From Actinomycetota bacterium (GTDB lineage: Bacteria; Actinomycetota; Actinomycetes; Mycobacteriales; Jatrophihabitantaceae): DNA of 9,794 nt. A model generated the notes under the pieces. It was not told the DNA's origin. It searched no databases and worked only from the letters and a program-made list of their open reading frames with translations. Made by a program: the position numbers and the translations under genes. The stretch is taken from NCBI GenBank assembly GCA_019241805.1, contig JAFAWL010000012.1:1-9794 (forward strand), in the 5' to 3' direction. How positions within the stretch are numbered: the stretch's first letter is position 1; each line of letters starts with the position of its first letter. Shown in pieces: positions 5,438 through 9,794 of this stretch.

Positions 5438-6487
5438 ATGCGCGCTAAAACGGCCAAGATCAGATCGGGCCCGCTCGGTTCCGCATCGGTAGGTGCGGGC
5501 TCGGTCGACACGCGGCCCGGGACGGTCGCGACCGTGGTCTACGACGGCCTGTCGCTGCTGGAATTCGCGGTCGCTTGCGACGTGTTCGGCTATGCCGACC
5601 CGAGAGAACTCGGCTCGCCGTGGTATCGCCATCTCGTGTGCGGCGCCGAGCCCAGCGTGCGGGTGGACAACGGCTTGACGCTCAGCGTGCCGCACGGTCT
5701 CGATCGGCTACGGTCGGCCCATACCGTCGTGCTTCCGCCGACCGATCGGGTCGACGACATCTCGTCCCACACGTTGGCCGCGATCCGGCGTGCGCACGAC
5801 CGAGGCGCGCGCATCGTGTCGCTGTGCACCGGCGCCTTCGTGCTGGCAGCCACCGGACTCCTGGAGGGTCGGCGGGCAACAACGCACTGGGCCGAATGTG
5901 CCGCGTTCAGCGCGCGATATCCGACGGTCACCGTCGACCCGGGCGTTCTCTACGTGGACGACGGTGACCTGCTCACCTCCGCCGGAAGCGCTGCGGCACT
6001 CGACCTCTGCTTGCATCTCGTGCGCAGCGACTTCGGCGCCGAGATCGCCAACCGGCTCGCGCGTCAGCTCGTCGTGCCGCCCCACCGCGACGGCGGCCAG
6101 GCGCAGTACATCGAGAATCCGATGCCCGAGCTGCGACAAACCGATCCCTTCGCCAGTACCTTGCAGTGGTTGCAGGCGAATCTCGGCGAACAGATCACGA
6201 TCGAGACGCTGGCCGATCGCGCGGCCATGAGTCGCCGCTCGTTCGCGCGTCATTTCGCGGCGACCACCGGCGTGACGCCCTATCAATGGTTGCTGCGGCA
6301 ACGCCTGTTGCTTGCTCGTCGACTGCTGGAGACCACCGATCGCTCGATCGACCGCGTGGCCGAGGACAGCGGCTTCGTCAACGGATCGAACCTGCGCAAG
6401 CATTTCCAGCGGCACCTGCGTACGAGTCCGCAGGCCTACCGGTCCGCCTTCACCGGTCGATCTTCGCTCGCCGCCGCGACCGGCTAG
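5438..6487 (+). CDS. GlxA/FtrA-type transcriptional regulator (DJ-1/PfpI domain plus AraC HTH)
   Basis: A 349-residue cytoplasmic regulator. A non-conserved tail of about 28 residues is followed by a DJ-1/PfpI-type amidotransferase-like domain (about 29-205): VATVVYDGLSLLEFAVACDV (30-49), VVLPPTD (97-103), the elbow SLCTGAFVLAATGLLEGRRA (128-147) with Cys130 in the nucleophile position, TTHW (148-151), and TSAGSAAALDLCLHLV (180-195). The linker carries PPHRDGGQAQYI (214-225), typical of the FtrA/GlxA group. The AraC-type domain has two HTH units (about 253-275 and 302-326) with SRRSFARHFAATTGVTPYQW (265-284) and a C-terminal HFQRHLRTSPQAYR (322-335). In such proteins the DJ-1 fold usually senses a small metabolite rather than doing catalysis. 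The target genes are unknown; the divergent 207-aa gene and its own promoter are the natural candidates. The start is set by a -10-like CATCAT seven bases upstream. Confidence 0.93.
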   Translation: MRAKTAKIRSGPLGSASVGAGSVDTRPGTVATVVYDGLSLLEFAVACDVFGYADPRELGSPWYRHLVCGAEPSVRVDNGLTLSVPHGLDRLRSAHTVVLPPTDRVDDISSHTLAAIRRAHDRGARIVSLCTGAFVLAATGLLEGRRATTHWAECAAFSARYPTVTVDPGVLYVDDGDLLTSAGSAAALDLCLHLVRSDFGAEIANRLARQLVVPPHRDGGQAQYIENPMPELRQTDPFASTLQWLQANLGEQITIETLADRAAMSRRSFARHFAATTGVTPYQWLLRQRLLLARRLLETTDRSIDRVAEDSGFVNGSNLRKHFQRHLRTSPQAYRSAFTGRSSLAAATG

Positions 6488-6517
6488 GACCGGCCGGCCT
6501 TCGGCGCCATTCGGATC

Positions 6518-6533
6518 CGCCGGCGAAACGGCG
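6518..6533 (+). terminator. Weak hairpin after the regulator gene
   Basis: CGCCG (6518-6522) and CGGCG (6529-6533) form a five-pair G+C stem with a six-base loop about 30 bases after the TAG stop. No T-tract follows, and the site overlaps the -35 region of the next gene, so a terminator role is only a possibility. Confidence 0.2.
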
Positions 6534-6541
6534 CGCGGGCG

Positions 6542-6554
6542 TAGCGTCGGTTAC
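6542..6554 (+). promoter_or_regulatory. Putative leaderless -10 (TAGCGT) for the 70-aa gene
   Basis: TAGCGT at 6542-6547 fits TANNNT and is followed by seven bases before GTG 6555. This is the main reason for choosing that start in a frame that stays open far upstream into the regulator gene. Confidence 0.5.
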
Positions 6555-6767
6555 GTGCGAACGAATGCGGTCGCGATTGTGCTGCCGCGGCTGCTCGGCC
6601 TGATGGCCGCGCTGGAGCTGGCGGCCGCAGTGACGCTGGGAGCCGTCGCGGCGGCGCGACCGGGCTGGTTGTTCGCCGGCGGTGCGTTGCTGCTGCTGGC
6701 CATAGCAGCCCGAACTCTCCACCGTGCCCAGGTGCTGCGCCGGCTGCTCAGCGAGGCCTCGCGCTGA
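6555..6767 (+). CDS. Small two-helix membrane protein, 70 aa, unknown function
   Basis: A short protein that I do not recognise. It starts MRTNAVAIVLPRLLG (GTG start), has a hydrophobic helix at about 12-33, a turn RPG (35-37), a second helix at about 38-53, and a basic end ARTLHRAQVLRRLLSEASR. The start is chosen from the TAGCGT hexamer seven bases before it; the frame itself runs open from 6312 inside the regulator gene, so a longer reading cannot be excluded but would be an overlap shadow. Notably, after the TGA stop the same frame continues for 22 more codons (AQRPALLVVLLAVLLVVLLV then AR) to a TGA at 6834-6836, which would be a third hydrophobic segment coded by four 12-bp repeats. Alternative: a non-coding stretch. 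That the short form is a gene is likely but not certain. Confidence 0.6.
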   Translation: MRTNAVAIVLPRLLGLMAALELAAAVTLGAVAAARPGWLFAGGALLLLAIAARTLHRAQVLRRLLSEASR

Positions 6768-6781
6768 GCTCAACGGCCAGC

Positions 6782-6829
6782 CCTGCTCGTCGTCCTGCTC
6801 GCCGTCCTGCTCGTCGTCCTGCTCGTCGC
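6782..6829. repeat. Four tandem 12-bp repeats, consensus CCTGCTCGTCGT
   Basis: Copies lie at 6782-6793, 6794-6805 (one change, CGCCGT), 6806-6817 and 6818-6829 (last base changed). They fill about a third of the 141-base gap between the 70-aa gene and the DUF6314 gene. The period is four codons: read on the plus strand in the frame of the upstream gene they give leucine/valine repeats, and on the minus strand an Asp-Glu-Gln-Asp repeat. No other gene signal is seen in the gap apart from the DUF6314 promoter. Confidence 0.9.
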
Positions 6830-6895
6830 CCGGTGAACGCTTGGCAGCGCGCGGCGCGCGGCTCTCGGTGAACGCGCGGCGCCACGCCGTCGTGG

Positions 6896-6908
6896 CACGA
6901 TCGCGGAC
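6896..6908 (+). promoter_or_regulatory. Putative leaderless -10 (CACGAT) for the DUF6314 gene
   Basis: CACGAT at 6896-6901 is followed by seven bases and then ATG 6909. It is the same hexamer used before the 207-aa gene on the other strand. Confidence 0.45.
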
Positions 6909-7349
6909 ATGACCTGCTCGACCACCCAGCCGACCGATCTGCTCGGGCGATGGTCGCTTCGACGCCGGGTCGTGGATCGGCATGCGGGCGTAACCGGTCG
7001 CGTTGAGGGCACGTTGGAACTCTCGGCCGTAGGGGACGAGGTGCGCTGGGTGGAGACGGGCACACTGCGCTGGCTTGCCGGCGACTACCCGGTCACGCGC
7101 GAACTCGTGATCACCCGAGACCCGTCGGGGTGGATGGTCCGCTTCGCCGACGGCCGCGAATTCCACCCCTGGCTACCGGGCATGGTCGTGACGCACCCCT
7201 GTCGCGCCGACGTCTACCGTGGTCTGATCACCATCGACCGCCGGCGGACGCGGCTGCGGGTGCTCTGGGACGTTGCCGGGCCGAGCAAGAATCAGCGACT
7301 GGTCACGACCTGCCGACCGTTGCCGGCGACGCCTGATTCGTCGACGTAG
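6909..7349 (+). CDS. DUF6314 family protein
   Basis: A 146-residue soluble protein matching, from memory, the actinobacterial DUF6314 family. Seen: the opening LLGRWSLRRRVVDRHAGVTG (11-30), VEGTLELSAVGDEVRWVETG (32-51), alternating strand-like segments, the conserved GWMVRFADGREFHPWLPG (74-91), THPCRADVYRGLI (95-107), and LRVLWDVAGPSKNQRLVTT (116-134). The regular series of short strands with a central W-x-V-x-F-x-D-G-x-x-F-H-P-W motif suggests a small beta-barrel, perhaps lipocalin-like (inference). No enzyme function is known to me. It has no signal peptide or membrane helix. It appears to be transcribed alone from a leaderless promoter. Its stop is 36 bases from that of the converging gene, with no clear terminator hairpin between them. 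Confidence 0.85.
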   Translation: MTCSTTQPTDLLGRWSLRRRVVDRHAGVTGRVEGTLELSAVGDEVRWVETGTLRWLAGDYPVTRELVITRDPSGWMVRFADGREFHPWLPGMVVTHPCRADVYRGLITIDRRRTRLRVLWDVAGPSKNQRLVTTCRPLPATPDSST

Positions 7350-7385
7350 CGCCCGCCGGGCCGAACTGGCGTAAGTGCGGATTGC

Positions 7386-8009
7386 TCAGTGCAGGCTGAC
7401 CAGCCGACCGCGCGTCGATTTACCGGACACGGTTCGCCACGGCCCGGTGATCGAGCCGGGCTCGTCGGTGGCGGGATCAGCGTCGTCCAGGTGGCGATGC
7501 AGCCGAACTGTCGACGCGCCGACGTTGATATCCGTACGATCCGCGCCCTCGACGACCGATATCGGCGCGTCGGGAGCGGCGGCCAACTCGCGACCGCCGG
7601 CAGTACGCCGGATTGACGGATCGACGGTGTCGCTCTGCGTCTGCGCCTGGGCGACGGCCTCGCCGTTGATCAGGGCGATCAACTGCGCGACAGCGACGGG
7701 ATCGCGAGCCCCGTCGTAGGTGTAGCGAGTGCCGAGCACACCGTGTTCCATCGTTCCGATCAGAGCGTCGGCGAGTTCATCGTCTGCGACGGCCCGGTAG
7801 GTCATCGGAACCAGGTACGCCCGGCCGGTGGCCTGATCTCTGGTGATGATGAATTCGATCCCCACCTCGCCGGACGGGTCATCGAGGCGAAATCCGCCCG
7901 CGCGCTGCAACGATGGCGTGTCGCCGACGAACCACGGACGGCCCGGCAGCCACGCGCTGAGCAGTTCGAGCTTCGAGGGCTGCAGCGTCGTGTTGTGGAT
8001 GATCGCCAC
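7386..8009 (-). CDS. Maltokinase N-terminal cap-like domain protein (CG0192-like)
   Basis: A 207-residue protein resembling the N-terminal cap region of mycobacterial maltokinase and the corynebacterial CG0192-type proteins. Seen: MAIIHNTTLQPSKLELLSAW (1-20), LPGRPWFVG (21-29), RAGGFRLDDPSGEVGIEFII (36-55), VPMTYRA (67-73), LIGTMEHGVLGTRYTYDGAR (83-102) and DPVAVAQLIALINGEA (103-118). The rest (about 119-207) is low in recognisable motifs and richer in Asp, Thr and Pro. There is no kinase domain: the chain ends where the phosphotransferase fold would begin, so it probably is not an enzyme. Function is unknown; a link to trehalose/alpha-glucan metabolism is only by homology, and no glgE, treS or mak gene is in view. 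The GTG start at 8009 is supported by GAAGGG nine bases upstream. It lies 92 bases downstream of the ArsR-type regulator on the same strand, so co-transcription is possible. Confidence 0.8.
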   Translation of the reverse strand: MAIIHNTTLQPSKLELLSAWLPGRPWFVGDTPSLQRAGGFRLDDPSGEVGIEFIITRDQATGRAYLVPMTYRAVADDELADALIGTMEHGVLGTRYTYDGARDPVAVAQLIALINGEAVAQAQTQSDTVDPSIRRTAGGRELAAAPDAPISVVEGADRTDINVGASTVRLHRHLDDADPATDEPGSITGPWRTVSGKSTRGRLVSLH

Positions 8010-8018
8010 TACTGGCCG

Positions 8019-8024
8019 CCCTTC
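8019..8024 (-). promoter_or_regulatory. Shine-Dalgarno GAAGGG deciding the 8009 start
   Basis: On the minus strand GAAGGG (8024 to 8019) stands nine bases before GTG 8009. No YANNNT hexamer stands 6 or 7 bases from this start, so this mRNA probably has a leader or is made from the promoter of the upstream regulator gene. Confidence 0.45.
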
Positions 8025-8101
8025 GTGTACCGGTCCGCCGCGCCATCTTCCATCGGGCTTACCGATCCTCGCAGAGCGTCGCTGTTGCCGCGAGCCTGTG
8101 C

Positions 8102-8854
8102 CTAGGCGTACATCAACGAGCCGGGAGTCGTCAGTAGTTCACCGGTTTCCAGCCACGTCTTCAGCCCGGACAGGATCATCGGCCAGCCGCCGTAAAGCTG
8201 ATCGTTGGCGTTCTCGCGCAGTTGATCGTGGGTGACGAGTAACCGGCAGCTGTCACCGACAGGCTCGATGTCCCAAGTGACACGGCTGAATCCTTCGGCG
8301 GCCACATCCTCACCCCAGAGCGCGCGCATGGTGTGCACGAGTCGCCGGGGCGCGTCCACCTCGACGACCTCACCGTCGCCGAGGACCTGATCGCTTTTGA
8401 CGGCTCGCATCTCGATCGATGCGCCGGGCGTCCAATCGGAACGGCAGCTGACGCCGAAGTTGTACTTCGCCCGTGTGGCCGGATCGATAATCGCCTCCCA
8501 CAATCGTTCCGGAGTCGTGCGGATGTAAATTTCGAATACCTTCTCCATTTCCCGCTCCAATTCCTGTTTGAGTTGACTGAGCCCCGCAGCCCAGGGTTCG
8601 GCGTACTTACTCACCCAGCGGTCGTGCACCAGACGGATGGGCACCGGGTTGAGGTAGTGCAACTTCTCGCGACCGCGCTTGGTCGTGACGACCAGACCCG
8701 CCGCTTCCAAGAGCTTGAGGTGCTTCATCACGCCGAAGCGTGTCATCGCGAATCGGTCCTCGAGCTCGCTCAAGGTCTGACCGTCGCGCCGGAACAACTC
8801 GTCGAGCAGCCTGCGGCGAGTCGGGTCGGCCAGCGCCCGGAACACCTCGTCCAC
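8102..8854 (-). CDS. ArsR-type winged HTH fused to SRPBCC (AHSA1-like) domain, transcriptional regulator
   Basis: A 250-residue cytoplasmic regulator. Residues 1 to about 95 are an ArsR-type winged helix: MDEVFRALADPTRRRLLDEL (1-20), GQTLSELEDRFAMTRFGVMK (25-44) with the recognition helix at about 37-50, then LKLLEAAGLVVTTKRGREKL (46-65) as the wing. No Cys metal site like that of arsenic or zinc sensors is visible. Residues about 104-240 are an SRPBCC domain of the AHSA1 type: FEIYIRTTPERLWEAIIDPA (107-126), DAPRRLVHTMRALWGE (167-182), SRVTWDIEPVG (190-200), and the typical GGWPMILSGLKTWLETGE (222-239). That fold binds hydrophobic ligands, so the protein probably senses a small molecule. The GTG start lies seven bases after TTAACT, with TTGACA 18 bases further up and a palindrome between them, so the gene is probably self-repressed. 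The divergent glycosyltransferase starts 80 bases away. Confidence 0.92.
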   Translation of the reverse strand: MDEVFRALADPTRRRLLDELFRRDGQTLSELEDRFAMTRFGVMKHLKLLEAAGLVVTTKRGREKLHYLNPVPIRLVHDRWVSKYAEPWAAGLSQLKQELEREMEKVFEIYIRTTPERLWEAIIDPATRAKYNFGVSCRSDWTPGASIEMRAVKSDQVLGDGEVVEVDAPRRLVHTMRALWGEDVAAEGFSRVTWDIEPVGDSCRLLVTHDQLRENANDQLYGGWPMILSGLKTWLETGELLTTPGSLMYA

Positions 8855-8891
8855 GAGCCCCAGTTAAGGTGACCAATCGGTCACATGTCAA
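8855..8891 (-). promoter_or_regulatory. Promoter of the ArsR-type regulator: TTGACA-N18-TTAACT, leaderless
   Basis: On the minus strand TTGACA (8891 to 8886) and TTAACT (8867 to 8862) are separated by 18 bases; seven bases later comes the GTG at 8854. This is the best full promoter in the window, with a perfect consensus -35. There is no Shine-Dalgarno site. Confidence 0.65.
8869..8884. promoter_or_regulatory. Operator-like perfect palindrome GTGACC-N4-GGTCAC
   Basis: Arms GTGACC (8869-8874) and GGTCAC (8879-8884) are perfect inverted repeats around AATC. The site fills almost the whole spacer between the -35 and -10 boxes of the ArsR-type gene, the usual place for an autorepressor. Its 16-bp size fits a winged-helix dimer. 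That the adjacent regulator binds it is inference. Confidence 0.65.
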
Positions 8892-8922
8892 GGGTTGCGC
8901 CGATATCCGGGTCGTCGATCGG

Positions 8923-8934
8923 CAGAATCGGGGC
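8923..8934 (+). promoter_or_regulatory. Putative leaderless -10 (CAGAAT) for the glycosyltransferase gene
   Basis: CAGAAT at 8923-8928 is followed by CGGGGC and then ATG 8935. No good -35 is visible at the usual distance. Confidence 0.4.
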
Positions 8935-9794
8935 ATGGTCTTCACGGTCGTGGCCGGACTGAGCGGCGCGATCTGGTTGTACTTGGCGCTGCTGCACGGC
9001 CGCTTCTGGACCACCGCTATTCGCCTGCCCGAAACGACCGCGGCGGTGGCCGAGAACCGGCGGAGCGTCGTCGCGGTCGTGCCTGCGCGCGACGAAGCCG
9101 CGATGTTGCCGCTGACGTTGCCGACACTCACCGTGCAGGACTACGACGGTCCCTTCCGCGTCATCGTCATAGACGACGACAGCAGCGACGGCACCGCCAC
9201 ACTCGCAAAGTCCCTGGGCGCGGAGGTGCTTGTCGGTCGCGGCCCCGCGCCCGGGTGGAGCGGCAAGGTCGCCGCGATGGACCTCGGGGTCGCGGCTGCG
9301 GGGGCATGCGACTACGTCCTATTCACGGATGCGGATATCGCATTTCCACCGCACGCGTTGACCGCGTTGATTGCTTCGGCCGATGCGAATGATCTGGTGC
9401 TGACCTCGCAGATGGCTCGACTGCGGTGCGAAGCATTCTGGGAGCGCATGATCGTGCCGGCGTTCGTTTATTTCTTTGCGCAGCTTTTTCCGTTTGCTCG
9501 GGTCAATGGGTGCGGGCGTACCGCCGCCGCTGCCGGCGGTTGCGTGCTCGTGCGACGGGAGGCCCTGGTCGGCGCCGGTGGGCTCGCTCGGATCAGTAAC
9601 GCCGTGATCGACGATGTCGCGCTCGCTCGGCTGTTGACATCGCAGGGCCGAATCTGGCTCGGATTGAGCGACGAGATTCACAGCGTGCGACCGTACCCGC
9701 GCCTTCTCGACCTCTGGCGCATGGTGTCGCGCAGCGCCTACACCCAGCTGCGCTATTCGCCGTTGTTGCTGGTGGCGACCGTGCTCGGGTTGGG
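8935..9794 (+). CDS. HpnB-like family 2 glycosyltransferase (5' part, cut by window end)
   Basis: The first 286 residues of a membrane-associated GT-A glycosyltransferase; the 3' end is outside the window. Seen: an N-terminal hydrophobic anchor (about 3-20, AIWLYLALL), VVAVVPARDEAAMLPLTLPT (45-64), QDYDGPFRVIVIDDDSSDGT (68-87), PGWSGKVAAMDLGVAAA (106-122), the metal-binding LFTDADIAFP (129-138), MARLRCEAFWERMIVPAFVY (160-179), GRTAAAAGGCVLVRREAL (194-211), IDDVALARLL (225-234) and SRSAYTQLRYSPLLLVATVL (265-284), where a further membrane segment begins. This order of motifs matches HpnB, the glycosyltransferase found in hopanoid gene clusters, whose exact reaction is not settled to my knowledge. 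No hopanoid gene is visible here, so the symbol is withheld. Bases 9420-9500 are somewhat richer in A+T codons (ttt, gtt) than the surroundings. Confidence 0.88.
   Translation, partial: MVFTVVAGLSGAIWLYLALLHGRFWTTAIRLPETTAAVAENRRSVVAVVPARDEAAMLPLTLPTLTVQDYDGPFRVIVIDDDSSDGTATLAKSLGAEVLVGRGPAPGWSGKVAAMDLGVAAAGACDYVLFTDADIAFPPHALTALIASADANDLVLTSQMARLRCEAFWERMIVPAFVYFFAQLFPFARVNGCGRTAAAAGGCVLVRREALVGAGGLARISNAVIDDVALARLLTSQGRIWLGLSDEIHSVRPYPRLLDLWRMVSRSAYTQLRYSPLLLVATVLGL

Noticed and set aside
5386..5511. N-terminal extension of the 207-aa gene to a start at 5511
   Set aside because: It would run through the divergent promoter region and overlap the start of the GlxA-type regulator; a better start with a -10 signal exists at 5385.
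6312..6554. Upstream extension of the 70-aa membrane gene
   Set aside because: The extension lies within the coding sequence of the regulator in another frame and lacks protein-like composition; the TAGCGT hexamer points to GTG 6555.
6782..6829. CRISPR array
   Set aside because: The repeats are 12 bp and contiguous, with no spacers and no cas gene nearby.
6450..7166. 238-codon minus-strand frame with an Asp-Glu-Gln-Asp repeat
   Set aside because: It overlaps the regulator end, the 70-aa gene and half of the DUF6314 gene, and the acidic repeat is just the other strand of the 12-bp tandem repeat.

Overview
The window is a gene-dense, visibly G+C-rich piece of chromosome with the marks of an actinomycete. 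Codons end mostly in G or C, and GTG starts are frequent. Several genes belong to protein types I know mainly from actinobacteria: a DUF2510-CPBP protease, a DUF6314 protein and a maltokinase-cap-like protein. Nearly every gene with its own promoter appears to be leaderless. I cannot name the genus. No mobile element, CRISPR array, tRNA or rRNA is visible, and no gap between genes exceeds about 150 bases.

Region 1 (1-2528, +) is the end of a cobalamin (vitamin B12) operon with overlapping genes: the 3' part of cobT, then one gene encoding a uroporphyrinogen-III methyltransferase (SUMT/CobA) fused to a CobU/CobP-type kinase-guanylyltransferase, then cobS. CobU, CobT and CobS together assemble the nucleotide loop of B12. 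The methyltransferase half adds the first committed step of the corrin branch, so a pathway entry step and a late step share one polypeptide.

Region 2 (2553-5385) holds small housekeeping or unknown genes: a conserved 122-residue protein (+), then on the minus strand a VOC-fold protein, a DUF2510-CPBP membrane protease, a two-helix membrane protein, and a 207-residue protein of a family without known function.

Region 3 (5438-7349, +) holds a GlxA/FtrA-type regulator (DJ-1/PfpI domain plus AraC-type HTH) divergent from the 207-residue gene across a 52-base gap with a perfect 16-bp palindrome. A 70-residue membrane protein follows, then a gap with four tandem 12-bp repeats, then a DUF6314 protein.

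Region 4 (7386-8854, -) holds a maltokinase N-terminal-cap-like protein and an ArsR-type HTH/SRPBCC fusion regulator. The regulator's promoter carries a perfect palindrome between its -35 and -10 boxes, suggesting autorepression. Region 5 (8935-end, +) is the start of an HpnB-like family 2 glycosyltransferase, cut by the window edge.

The clearest global signal is that nine genes have a hexamer of the form YANNNT placed 6 or 7 bases before the start codon. The two other non-operonic minus-strand genes, whose starts lack such a hexamer, have a purine-rich Shine-Dalgarno site instead. I see no convincing new defence or mobile system. The best candidates for new biology are the SUMT-CobU fusion, the leaderless promoter grammar, and the repeat-coded hydrophobic stretch in frame behind the stop codon of the 70-residue gene.
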